Positions 35,129 through 43,350 are shown, counted from the first letter of the stretch. The stretch is DNA of 63,920 bases from Ruminiclostridium sp. (GCA_017625405.1 JAGALB010000008.1:1-63920); one strand, 5' to 3'. Notes: generated from the letters alone by a model not told the origin. Numbers and translations are program-made.

Positions 35129-37285
35129 ATGGGATTGACGACATATCTGTTTATTGTGGTTTTTGCCGTTCTTCTGGTGGTTGCTTTTGTTGCAACTCTC
35201 AGACTTCATCGTGAACGCCAGAAAAATGACCGTCTTTCGGCACTGGTCAATACAGGTCAGATATATACAATCACATGGTCCACTGATTTCAGACTTATCG
35301 AAGTCAATAAATCTCTGGGAGATTTTCTTAAAACAGCGCAGCTGAAGCCTGATGAGAATTTCCTGAAAAGACTTTTCCTTGATGATGCTTCAATCGGCAC
35401 CACGGGTGGTGTACTGCTTATGGGGGCTATGGTAAAGACGGGCAGAAAAACAGTTATTTCCATGCCCGACGGCAGCGAAAGACATATTATCTGGCGAAGC
35501 AGAATTGTCGGCTCGGAGGAGTCGTGCAGTATCGTTGCTTCTACAGGTGTTGATATAACCGACAGAGTTGAGCTTAAAGAAGCCCTTGACAGCATACGTC
35601 ACGAACATGCGGCGGTAAGCGAGGGACTGAAGGTTGCTTCCGAAAGTGCCGATTTCGGTATTCTTACAATCAGTCATGCTGATCACGGATATGTGATCGA
35701 CATTTCTCCGAATGGTCTTACCATGATGAATATGAAGGAAGCAGATTTTATGGAGCTTACCGACAGGATTTCTTCCTGTGACAGGGATATTTTCATGGAA
35801 ACCATCAGGCGCATTTTCAAAGGTGAGATGTCTACGGCTGATGTGGGCGCAGGCTTTGAAGTTTCCGACGGTGAGGTGCACCGTTTTGTATTCCATTTCA
35901 AGTCTACCAAAAATCCCGCAGACGGTCTTTACTGTATTACGGCGGCTTTTCTTGATACCTCGTCCAAGAAAAGTATTGCTATGGCAGAAAATGAGAGCGA
36001 TTCGGATCCCGTTACAGGCTTTCTCAAAAGAAACAGCTTTTTTGCTGAAGCACAGGATTATCTTGATGAATCCGTGGAGGAAAACCTCGGCGTAGCTTTT
36101 GTCAGCATAAAGCTCAACCGTTTTCAGAAGATATTCACCCTTATGGGTAATGAAACTGCCGAAAAGCTTCTTAACGTATATGCAGGCGGAATTGAAAAAT
36201 GCAGTGCAAAGCCTGCCTTTTTCGGAAAGATGTCGGTTGACACCTTCGCCGCTATCATTCCTTGCGAAGGCAGGGAAACAGCTCTGAAATTCGTAAAGAA
36301 TCTGGGTCTTTATGTGGAAAATTCCTGCAACGGAAAGATTCTTCCCGAAATACTTACGGGACAGTCGGGCTTTACAGCAGGTATATATCTTTACGATGGA
36401 AATGACGATGTAATTTCCGCTTATAACAAGGCCGAACTTTCGCTGGTCGCTGATTTCTCCGAGGACGGCGGCAATTGCCGTTTCTTCAGTGATGAAATCG
36501 CAATGGAGCTTTATAACCGTGACATTATGGAGCAGGAGCTCAGAGCAGCGCTTTCAGACAATCAGCTCGAGCTTTACTATCAGCCCAAAACCGACTTCGA
36601 TGGCAAAATATACGGTGCAGAGGCGCTTGTACGCTGGAATCACCCGCACAGCGGTGTTATTTCCCCTGAAGCATTCATTCCTGTTGCGGAAGAATGCGGA
36701 CTTATCACACGCATTGATGAGTGGGGTCTTATGCAGGCATGCAGGCAGGCAAAATACTGGCAGGAAAAGGGATACAGGAAAATCCGTGTTTCGGTCAATA
36801 TGTCCCATGACCAGCTTTTAAAGACAGATGTGGTTGCGGCGATAAAGAAGGCGCTTGACGAAACACAGCTTGACCCTGCACAGCTGGAAATTGAAATTAC
36901 CGAAACAATGGCTATGCAGGATATAAACCGCACTATTGAGCTTCTGAAGAAAATCCGCAGTCTTGGTGTATGTGTTTCCATGGATGATTTCGGAACGGGT
37001 TATTCATCCCTTTCAGCTCTTCAGCAGCTGCCTGTGGATATTCTTAAAATTGACCGCAGCCTGATTTTCGATATCTGCTTCAATCCTACCTCTTACAATA
37101 TTATCAAGGCTATTGTCGAGATGGCAAATGCCCTTGATCTTGAAGTACTTGCAGAGGGTATTGAAACGGAGGAGCAGAGCGAAATCCTCAGAAAGCTTGG
37201 CTGCCACATTGCACAGGGTTATTTTTACAGCAAGCCTCTTTCGGCAGAGAATATGGAAAAAATGCTTTCAGAGCTTTCGGAGTAG
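35129..37285 (+). CDS. Membrane PAS-GGDEF-EAL protein, probable c-di-GMP phosphodiesterase
   Basis: About 718 residues: an N-terminal transmembrane helix (2-24), PAS-like segments (about 35-280), a degenerate GGDEF domain (about 290-450) and an EAL domain (about 465-715). The diguanylate cyclase motif is replaced by SVDTF, so synthesis is unlikely. In the EAL domain EALVRW, EITETMA, DDFGTGYSSL and AEGIETEEQ are intact, as needed for metal binding and hydrolysis of c-di-GMP to pGpG. The degenerate GGDEF may bind GTP or act structurally. ATG 35129 lies eight bases after GGGAG. Monocistronic. Confidence 0.9.
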   Translation: MGLTTYLFIVVFAVLLVVAFVATLRLHRERQKNDRLSALVNTGQIYTITWSTDFRLIEVNKSLGDFLKTAQLKPDENFLKRLFLDDASIGTTGGVLLMGAMVKTGRKTVISMPDGSERHIIWRSRIVGSEESCSIVASTGVDITDRVELKEALDSIRHEHAAVSEGLKVASESADFGILTISHADHGYVIDISPNGLTMMNMKEADFMELTDRISSCDRDIFMETIRRIFKGEMSTADVGAGFEVSDGEVHRFVFHFKSTKNPADGLYCITAAFLDTSSKKSIAMAENESDSDPVTGFLKRNSFFAEAQDYLDESVEENLGVAFVSIKLNRFQKIFTLMGNETAEKLLNVYAGGIEKCSAKPAFFGKMSVDTFAAIIPCEGRETALKFVKNLGLYVENSCNGKILPEILTGQSGFTAGIYLYDGNDDVISAYNKAELSLVADFSEDGGNCRFFSDEIAMELYNRDIMEQELRAALSDNQLELYYQPKTDFDGKIYGAEALVRWNHPHSGVISPEAFIPVAEECGLITRIDEWGLMQACRQAKYWQEKGYRKIRVSVNMSHDQLLKTDVVAAIKKALDETQLDPAQLEIEITETMAMQDINRTIELLKKIRSLGVCVSMDDFGTGYSSLSALQQLPVDILKIDRSLIFDICFNPTSYNIIKAIVEMANALDLEVLAEGIETEEQSEILRKLGCHIAQGYFYSKPLSAENMEKMLSELSE

Positions 37286-37289
37286 TTAT

Positions 37290-37441
37290 AAATTAAAACG
37301 GCAGATTAAAGGGTGCCCCTTCGGGCAGTTCCCGCCTTTTATAAGAAACAGTTAACCCCGCAGTTGAAAAACGGCGGGGTTTAAAACTTCTGTAAGGCGG
37401 ACACACCAAGGCGAGCCGCCTTAATCTGCCGTTTTAAATTT
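37290..37441. mobile_element. MITE-like palindromic element with terminal inverted repeats; contains repeat copy C
   Basis: Left end TAAAACGGCAGATTAA (37294-37309) is the exact reverse complement of 37421-37436, and flanking A/T bases extend the match. Inside is an inverted copy of the GGCAGGAAYTGCC repeat (37313-37380), with a stem ACCCCGC/GCGGGGT. The last part has AAGGCGAGCCGCCTT. About 150 bp and non-coding, it lies between the phosphodiesterase stop and the transporter promoter. The size and ends suggest a non-autonomous mobile element. Confidence 0.6.
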
Positions 37442-37461
37442 ATGAAAAACATCATTTTTTC

Positions 37462-37490
37462 TTGACATTATCATATTTTCTGCGTATAAT
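37462..37490 (+). promoter_or_regulatory. Consensus promoter of the tandem symporter genes
   Basis: TTGACA (37462-37467), 17 bases, TATAAT (37485-37490), both perfect, about 20 bases after the MITE-like element. Confidence 0.85.
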
Positions 37491-37526
37491 AGAAATGTTG
37501 CGTAATAAAAAATGAAAGGATTTCAT

Positions 37527-38885
37527 ATGGCAAGAGAACAGCTTAAAAGCCGCCTCGGATTCATTCTTCTGAGTGCAGGCTGTGCAATAGGAATCGGAAA
37601 CGTATGGAAGTTTCCTTATGTTACCGGTGAAAACGGCGGCGGACTTTTTGTCCTTATATATTTATTTTTCCTCATTATATTCGGTGTGCCGATTATGACA
37701 ATGGAGTTTTCCATGGGACGTGCGGCACAGAAAAGCCCTGTAAAGCTTTACCAGCAGCTTCAGAAGAAAGGTCAGAAATGGCATATCCATGGTATTTTCA
37801 GTCTGGTGGGAAATTATCTGCTGATGATGTTCTATACAACAGTTTCGGGCTGGATGCTCCGTTACTTTGTTTCAACAGCGGCAGGTGACTTTACAGGACT
37901 GGATACAGCAGGCATTAAAAGCTATTACGACGGTATGCTTGCTGACCCTGTTACAATGATAATCTATCTTGCGGTAATTATTGCCGTTGGCGCTCTTGTA
38001 TGCTCCTTCAGCTTACAAGGCGGACTTGAAAAAATCACGAAAGTAATGATGTCCGCACTGATAATCATAATGGTTATTCTTGCTGTAAACAGCATTTTCA
38101 CCAAGGGCGGTGCAGAAGGCCTCAGCTTCTATCTTCTTCCCGACATCAGCAAGATTCAGGATAAGGGTATAGGCAATGTAATTGTAGCGGCAATGAACCA
38201 GTCGTTCTTTACACTCAGTATTGGTATCGGCTCAATGGCAATCTTCGGCAGCTACATCGGCAAGGACCGTTCTCTGCTGGGTGAATCGGTAAATATCGCT
38301 TTGCTTGACACCTTCGTGGCGATTACATCGGGACTTATAATTTTCCCTGCCTGCTTTGCCTACGGCGTTGATGTAAACAGCGGACCTGAGCTTATTTTCC
38401 TGACTCTTCCCAATATTTTCAACAATATGCCTCTGGGCAGACTCTGGGGAAGCCTGTTCTTCGTGTTCATGTCCTTTTCGGCGCTTTCAACAGTGCTTGC
38501 TGTGTTTGAAAATATTACTTCATGTACCCGTGACCTTACAGGCTGGAGCAGAAAGAAGGCAAGCCTCATAAACGGTATTTCCCTGTTTGTGCTTTCCATT
38601 CCCTGTGCACTGGGCTTCAATCTGCTGAAGGATGTTGCACCTCTCGGCAAGGGCACGAATATTATGGATTTCGAGGATTTCCTTGTAAATAATATTATTC
38701 TCCCTCTCGGCTCGCTTGTAATAGTTCTTTTCTGTACACGCAGAATCGGCTGGGGCTGGGATAATTTCGTGGGAGAAGCAAACCAGGGCAAGGGGCTTAA
38801 GGTTCAGAAATGGATGAAGGGTTATATGACCTATGTTCTCCCTGTGGTTATTTTGATTGTATTTATTGTAGGACTTGTATCCTGA
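37527..38885 (+). CDS. Sodium-dependent transporter, neurotransmitter:sodium symporter family (first of two)
   Basis: A 452-residue LeuT-fold protein with about 11 hydrophobic helices. The helix 1 motif is SAGCAIGIGNVWKFPYVTGENGGG, holding the backbone substrate and sodium sites; the family norm is GSAVGLGNIWRFPY. Bacterial members import amino acids with Na+. The substrate is unknown. ATG 37527 is six bases after AAAGGA; an upstream ATG precedes that site. Its paralogue starts 19 bases downstream. Confidence 0.92.
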   Translation: MAREQLKSRLGFILLSAGCAIGIGNVWKFPYVTGENGGGLFVLIYLFFLIIFGVPIMTMEFSMGRAAQKSPVKLYQQLQKKGQKWHIHGIFSLVGNYLLMMFYTTVSGWMLRYFVSTAAGDFTGLDTAGIKSYYDGMLADPVTMIIYLAVIIAVGALVCSFSLQGGLEKITKVMMSALIIIMVILAVNSIFTKGGAEGLSFYLLPDISKIQDKGIGNVIVAAMNQSFFTLSIGIGSMAIFGSYIGKDRSLLGESVNIALLDTFVAITSGLIIFPACFAYGVDVNSGPELIFLTLPNIFNNMPLGRLWGSLFFVFMSFSALSTVLAVFENITSCTRDLTGWSRKKASLINGISLFVLSIPCALGFNLLKDVAPLGKGTNIMDFEDFLVNNIILPLGSLVIVLFCTRRIGWGWDNFVGEANQGKGLKVQKWMKGYMTYVLPVVILIVFIVGLVS

Positions 38886-38904
38886 CATTGAAAGGAATTG
38901 ACAA

Positions 38905-40254
38905 ATGGAAAATAAAAGCAGCTTCAGTTCAAAAATAGGCTTTGTGCTTGCGGCAGCAGGCTCAGCCGTAGGTCTCGGAAACATCTGGCGTTTCCCGTAT
39001 CTTGCGGCAAAATACGGCGGCGGTATGTTCTTACTCGTATATCTTATTCTTGCGATAACCTTCGGCTTTGCGCTGATGATAACGGAAATCTCTATCGGCA
39101 GAAAAACAGGAAAAAGCGTTATCGGCGCTTATTCCGCAATCAATAAGAAATTTTCTCCCTTAGGCATTATTGCGGCACTTGTTCCCGCTATAATTTTCCC
39201 TTACTACTGTGTTATCGGCGGCTGGGTAATGAAATATATCACAGTCTACATCACAGGTGCAGATGCAGAAGCGGCAGCGGACAAGGGTAAATATTTTGAG
39301 GTTTTCATTGCCAATACAGGCGAATCCGTTGTTTACTTCCTGCTGTTCATTATCATTACAGCAGTAATTGTTATGCTGGGTGTTGAAAAGGGCATTGAAA
39401 AGGTCAGCAAGATAATGATGCCCGTGCTGGTGCTGATTTCTCTTTTTGTTGCAATCTATTCGCTGACAATTCCCGGTGCTGTTGACGGCTTTATCTACTA
39501 CATCAAGCCTAATTTTGCAGATTTCGGAATCGAAACCATAGTAGCGGCAATGGGTCAGCTTTTCTACTCTATGTCCCTTGCAATGGGTATTATGATTACT
39601 TACGGTTCCTATATGAGAAAAGAAGATAATCTCGAAGGCTCTGTAAGACAGATCGAGGTTTTCGATACTGCAATTGCATTTCTTTCGGGTATGATGATCG
39701 TGCCTGCGGTTTTCGCCTTTTCAGGCGGTGACCCCACAAAAATCAACGCAGGCCCCGGTCTTATGTTCCAGACTCTCCCTCAGGTATTTGAGTCTATGAC
39801 AGGCGGACGCATTATTGGTTTTATCTTCTTTGTGCTGGTATTCCTGGCGGCGCTTACATCGTCAATTTCCCTTATGGAAACAATTGTTTCGGTTGTTATG
39901 GAAAAGTTTAAGATGAAGCGTATTCCTGCCTGCCTTGTTGTAATTGCGTTCTCCCTTGCAATGGGTATGCTTTCTGTTCTCGGCTTCGGCGTATGGTCGG
40001 ATGTAAAGCCCTTCGGAAAGAGTGATATTCTTACATTCTTCGACTTCCTCAGCAATAACATTATAATGCCGATAGTTGCGCTTATAACCTGTATTTTAAT
40101 CGGCTATGTGGCAAAGACAAAGTATGTCGAGGATGAGGTGCAGCTCAATTCCGCATTCAAATCAAAGAAAATGTACCGTGTAATGATAAAGTATGTATGT
40201 CCTGTATTCATGGTTATCATTTTCATATCCTCTGTTTTCGGTTTTGCAGGATAA
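38905..40254 (+). CDS. Sodium-dependent transporter, neurotransmitter:sodium symporter family (second of two)
   Basis: A 449-residue paralogue of the previous gene with the canonical helix 1 motif AAAGSAVGLGNIWRFPYLAAKYGGG. YCVIGGWVMKYI and the helix 6 region FYSMSLAMGIMITYGSYM fit the family. The two proteins differ widely outside the core motifs, so the duplication is old and they probably have different substrates. Cotranscribed with the first copy and followed by a terminator. Confidence 0.93.
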   Translation: MENKSSFSSKIGFVLAAAGSAVGLGNIWRFPYLAAKYGGGMFLLVYLILAITFGFALMITEISIGRKTGKSVIGAYSAINKKFSPLGIIAALVPAIIFPYYCVIGGWVMKYITVYITGADAEAAADKGKYFEVFIANTGESVVYFLLFIIITAVIVMLGVEKGIEKVSKIMMPVLVLISLFVAIYSLTIPGAVDGFIYYIKPNFADFGIETIVAAMGQLFYSMSLAMGIMITYGSYMRKEDNLEGSVRQIEVFDTAIAFLSGMMIVPAVFAFSGGDPTKINAGPGLMFQTLPQVFESMTGGRIIGFIFFVLVFLAALTSSISLMETIVSVVMEKFKMKRIPACLVVIAFSLAMGMLSVLGFGVWSDVKPFGKSDILTFFDFLSNNIIMPIVALITCILIGYVAKTKYVEDEVQLNSAFKSKKMYRVMIKYVCPVFMVIIFISSVFGFAG

Positions 40255-40259
40255 TAAAG

Positions 40260-40286
40260 GCGGCGGTTATAAACCGCCGCTTTTCT
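40260..40286 (+). terminator. Terminator after the symporter pair
   Basis: GCGGCGGTT (40260-40268), loop ATA, AACCGCCGC (40272-40280), then TTTTCTGTT. The T run is short, so read-through into the small gene 30 bases on is possible. Confidence 0.7.
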
Positions 40287-40312
40287 GTTCATATTATTTC
40301 CGAGGTGATAAT

Positions 40313-40513
40313 ATGAAAGAAAACGAAAACCGCACACTTTTCACAGCTGCCGCTTCTTCTGGTGACTGCACAGGCCTTATTCCTTCGGGTGGCAATCATA
40401 CACCTGAGGAAATAGATGAATACAGGGATATAGTGCCTTTTGCGATGCCTGCAAAGGATAAAGGCTATGACAGGGCGGAAATGAAAAGAATTGAAAAGCA
40501 GAACAAGGTATAA
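40313..40513 (+). CDS. Small unknown protein, 66 residues
   Basis: Not recognised. It is read from ATG 40313, five bases after GAGGTG, and ends just before a strong terminator, so it is bounded like a real gene. The sequence is hydrophilic with no signal or membrane segment: MKENENRTLFTAAASSGDC, then TGLIPSGGNHTPEEIDEYRDI and a basic end (KRIEKQNKV). The middle part TPEEIDEYRDIVPFAMPAK looks like a folded or binding segment. Confidence 0.65.
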   Translation: MKENENRTLFTAAASSGDCTGLIPSGGNHTPEEIDEYRDIVPFAMPAKDKGYDRAEMKRIEKQNKV

Positions 40514-40520
40514 AAAACCA

Positions 40521-40551
40521 GGCGGTGCATAAGCACCGCCCGTTTTTCTTT
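40521..40551. terminator. Bidirectional terminator between the small gene and hpf
   Basis: GGCGGTGC (40521-40528), loop ATAA, GCACCGCC (40533-40540), with TTTTTCTTTTT downstream on the plus strand and six T on the minus-strand exit. It serves both convergent genes. Confidence 0.85.
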
Positions 40552-40557
40552 TTCATA

Positions 40558-41097
40558 TCATTCATCACTGGGTTCAAGCACTGCATAATTTTCATCAGCA
40601 CGCTTGTAAACAACATTTATAACGCCTGTATCAGCGTTCTTGAACATGAAGAAGCCGTGACCCAGCATATTCATCTGTAAGATAGCCTCATCAACGCTCA
40701 TAGGCTTGAGAGTAAATTTCTTGTGCTTGATTACCTCGTAGTCAGTCTGTTCATCAGGAGTATCCTCGAACTTATCCGCAAAGGAAGTATCACGAAGCTG
40801 CTTTGCAAGCTTTGTCTTGTTCTTTCTTATCTGGCGGATAATCTTGTCGATACAAGCGTCAAGTGCGTCATTCTTGTCTTCTGCAGACTGCTCTGCACGG
40901 AACATAACGCCGCTGTATGTGACTGTAAGCTCAAGAACAATCAGATTCTTAATGGTGCTGAGTGTGAGCTTTGCCTTTGCGTCGTCACCGAAGAACTTGT
41001 CAAGTTTTGCGGAAATTCTTTCTTCTGCATAGTCTGTGAAGCTCTGGCTTAACTGCATTTTCTTAGCTGTAATCTGAATTGTCATATTGGTAATCAT
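40558..41097 (-). CDS. hpf: Long-form ribosome hibernation promoting factor
   Basis: Binds the small subunit and dimerises ribosomes into 100S particles in stationary phase. The 179-residue protein has the N-terminal HPF domain (MTIQITAKKMQLSQSFTDYAEERISAKLDKFF) and the C-terminal dimerisation domain (YEVIKHKKFTLKPMSVDEAILQMNMLGHGFFMF). Start ATG 41097 has AAGGA five bases upstream; an ATG four codons in is also possible. It is divergent from miaB across a 312-base gap that holds both promoters. Confidence 0.94.
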   Translation of the reverse strand: MITNMTIQITAKKMQLSQSFTDYAEERISAKLDKFFGDDAKAKLTLSTIKNLIVLELTVTYSGVMFRAEQSAEDKNDALDACIDKIIRQIRKNKTKLAKQLRDTSFADKFEDTPDEQTDYEVIKHKKFTLKPMSVDEAILQMNMLGHGFFMFKNADTGVINVVYKRADENYAVLEPSDE

Positions 41098-41107
41098 TCC
41101 TTTCCTT

Positions 41108-41121
41108 AGGAGTATACTCCT
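41108..41121 (-). promoter_or_regulatory. Palindrome in the hpf leader containing Shine-Dalgarno-like sequence
   Basis: AGGAGTATACTCCT is a perfect 14-base palindrome ten bases before the hpf start. As RNA it gives a five-base stem with an AGGAG and its complement next to the true ribosome site, so it could tune translation. Confidence 0.4.
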
Positions 41122-41156
41122 TTTCGGGCTGCTGTCTGCCTTTGCCCTATGACCAC

Positions 41157-41185
41157 ATTATAGCACATTGTGCTAAAATATACAA
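41157..41185 (-). promoter_or_regulatory. hpf promoter with a palindrome in its spacer
   Basis: On the minus strand TTGTAT (41185-41180), 17 bases, TATAAT (41162-41157) preceded by TGC. The spacer carries the palindrome TAGCAC-AAT-GTGCTA (41175-41161), which touches the -10. It is a good operator position, regulator unknown. Confidence 0.65.
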
Positions 41186-41316
41186 GTGTTTTTATGCGAT
41201 TTTTGAAATTTTGGATAAATTATACAAAAAATTATTCCGTTTATCATACTATAAGCCGAAAATGAGCCGAAGCCGGAATCCTTTTGGAAAGTGTTGCAAA
41301 AACTCACTGTTCATAC

Positions 41317-41345
41317 TTGAAAAATTCTGCATTTTATGGTATACT
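41317..41345 (+). promoter_or_regulatory. Promoter of miaB
   Basis: TTGAAA (41317-41322), 17 bases, TATACT (41340-41345) preceded by TGG. The leader to the miaB ATG is about 60 bases. Confidence 0.7.
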
Positions 41346-41409
41346 ATTATGGTGTATTTCCTGATGAAAGGCGGCGACTGCTCTGATACAGACTATAACT
41401 CCCGAGGAA

Positions 41410-42780
41410 ATGAAGGAACAGCAGTTTTTTATGAAGCGTGTGTGTGCGGTAACACATATGTTTGACCATGTTCCGCTGGCATATACCCACAGCTACGGCT
41501 GTCAGCAGAATGTTTCCGACGGTGAAAAGATAAACGGTATGCTTTACCGAATGGGTTACGATATTACCGACGACCCCGAAAAAGCAGATTTTATACTTTA
41601 TAACACCTGTGCTGTCCGTGAAAATGCGGAAAACCGTGTTTTCGGCAATCTGGGCGCTCTGAAGCATCTCAAAAACCGCAACCCCGACCTGATTATTGCG
41701 GTATGCGGCTGTATGGTTCAGCAGGAACATATTGCAGAGCGTATAAAAAAGACCTTTCCCTTTGTGGATCTGGTTTTCGGCACTCATGTGCTACACCGTT
41801 TTCCTGAATTTCTTTACAGCATTTTTGAAAAGGGCAAGCGTGTATTTGAACTGCCCCAGTGCGACGGTGTAATCTGCGAGGGTATTCCTGTAAAGCGTGA
41901 CAGCAAGTTCAGGGCAAGTGTTCCGATAATGTACGGCTGCAACAATTTCTGCACCTACTGCATAGTGCCTTATGTCCGTGGACGTGAGCGTTCACGTGCC
42001 CCCGGAGAAATTATTTCCGAGGTTAAGGGGCTTATAGAAAAGGGCTATAAGGAAATACTTCTTTTAGGACAGAACGTAAATTCCTACGACGGAGGCGGCA
42101 TGAATTTCAGCGGGCTTCTGCGTGAGCTTGACAGCATCGACGGTGATTTTGTCATCAATTTCATGACCTCACATCCCAAGGACTGCAGCCACGAGCTTAT
42201 AGACACCATTGCAGACAGCAGGCATATTTCATGGCATCTGCATCTGCCTGTCCAGAGCGGCAGCGACAGAATCCTGAAGCTTATGAACAGACATTACGAT
42301 GTTGCACATTATACGGAGCTTGTGGAATATGCAAGAAGAAGAATCCCCGACATACAGCTTACAACGGATATTATCGTAGGTTTCCCCGGTGAAACCTATG
42401 AGGATTTCACCGAAACCCTGGAGCTTATGCGTAAGATTAAGTACGACAGCGCCTTTACATTCATATACAGCAAGCGTGAGGGTACAAAGGCGGCGGAAAT
42501 GGACGACCCTGTATCTGATGAGGATAAGGGAAAATGGTTCAGGGAGCTTCTTGAGGTTCAGGGCGAATGCGGCGACGAAGCCTACAAGAAGTACGTGGGA
42601 CAGACAATGCGTATTCTCTGCGAGGGCAGGGGACGTACAGACGAAAGCCTTTATACAGGCAAATCACGTCAGAACATTATAGTAGATTTTAACGGCAATG
42701 AACAGCATATCGGTCAGTTTGTTGACGTAAAAATAACCAGAGCGCTTAACTGGGCGCTTGTGGGTGAAATTATACAGTAA
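41410..42780 (+). CDS. miaB: tRNA-2-methylthio-N6-dimethylallyladenosine synthase
   Basis: Radical-SAM methylthiotransferase that adds a methylthio group to i6A37 of tRNA. The UPF0004 cysteines are in YGCQQNVSD, NTCAVRENAE and CGCMVQQ; the radical-SAM triad is CNNFCTYC in MYGCNNFCTYCIVPYVRGRERSR, and a TRAM domain ends the protein. 456 residues. The ATG has GAGG only two bases upstream, and the frame stays open upstream to 41368 with sensible residues (TALIQTITPEE), so a non-ATG start such as CTG 41383 is possible. miaA, which makes its substrate, lies six kb downstream. Confidence 0.95.
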   Translation: MKEQQFFMKRVCAVTHMFDHVPLAYTHSYGCQQNVSDGEKINGMLYRMGYDITDDPEKADFILYNTCAVRENAENRVFGNLGALKHLKNRNPDLIIAVCGCMVQQEHIAERIKKTFPFVDLVFGTHVLHRFPEFLYSIFEKGKRVFELPQCDGVICEGIPVKRDSKFRASVPIMYGCNNFCTYCIVPYVRGRERSRAPGEIISEVKGLIEKGYKEILLLGQNVNSYDGGGMNFSGLLRELDSIDGDFVINFMTSHPKDCSHELIDTIADSRHISWHLHLPVQSGSDRILKLMNRHYDVAHYTELVEYARRRIPDIQLTTDIIVGFPGETYEDFTETLELMRKIKYDSAFTFIYSKREGTKAAEMDDPVSDEDKGKWFRELLEVQGECGDEAYKKYVGQTMRILCEGRGRTDESLYTGKSRQNIIVDFNGNEQHIGQFVDVKITRALNWALVGEIIQ

Positions 42781-42795
42781 GAAAGGAAAAATATT

Positions 42796-43209
42796 ATGGA
42801 CGCAATCAAGGCTGCAAGAGAACTGGGCAAGGCTATCCAGGCTGATCCCCGTTACATCGACTATGTAAACGCAAAGGAAGCAAACGACAAGGATGAGGAA
42901 CTCCAGAACCTTATCGGCGAATTCAATCTGAAGCGCCAGAACATCCAGTACGAAATGAACAAGCCCGACGGCGAAAAGGATGCAGAAAAGATCCAGAAGC
43001 TCAACACTGAAATGCAGGAATGCTACGGCAAGGTTATGGGCAACGTGAACATGGCTAACTTTGTTATCGTAAAGAACGCTTTGGACAAGCTTCTTGAAGA
43101 TGTAAACATGATTATTTCCATGTGCTGCGAGGGTGAAGATCCCGACACATGCGAGCCTGCTGCTCATGCATGTTCCGGAAGCTGCTCCACCTGCGGAGGC
43201 TGCCACTGA
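42796..43209 (+). CDS. YlbF/YmcA family protein with Cys-rich tail
   Basis: A 137-residue helical protein of the Com_YlbF family. In B. subtilis YlbF, YmcA and YaaT form a complex that affects RNase Y, biofilm and competence and carries Fe-S clusters; ymcA there lies between miaB (ymcB) and mutS, the same place as here. The C-terminal tail has seven cysteines in 27 residues (110, 111, 119, 126, 130, 133, 136), ending CSGSCSTCGGCH. An Fe-S or zinc site is likely. YmcA or YlbF identity cannot be settled from sequence reading alone. Confidence 0.85.
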   Translation: MDAIKAARELGKAIQADPRYIDYVNAKEANDKDEELQNLIGEFNLKRQNIQYEMNKPDGEKDAEKIQKLNTEMQECYGKVMGNVNMANFVIVKNALDKLLEDVNMIISMCCEGEDPDTCEPAAHACSGSCSTCGGCH

Positions 43210-43243
43210 TTTTCCGCCCTTGGGGCGAAAAACTAAAAATGAA

Positions 43244-43348
43244 AAGTGAATAGTGAATAGTTAAGGAGTGCCCGTAGGGCACGGATTTAAAAATAATCGC
43301 CGCAGGCGATGCCTTAACTTTTCACCTTTCATTATCAGTTATTCACTT
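43244..43348. mobile_element. MITE-like element before mutS
   Basis: Ends AAGTGAATA (43244-43252) and TATTCACTT (43340-43348) are inverted repeats, as are AGTTAAGG (43259-43266) and CCTTAACT (43312-43319). Two hairpins lie inside: GTGCCC/GGGCAC (43267-43281) and TCGCC/GGCGA (43297-43309). About 105 bp, non-coding. The layout is that of a small non-autonomous repeat element. Confidence 0.6.
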
Positions 43349-43350
43349 GA

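Noticed and set aside
41157-41180. CIRCE (HrcA) operator before hpf
   Set aside because: TTAGCAC and GTGCTA resemble CIRCE ends, but the spacing is three bases and the inner TC/GA is missing.
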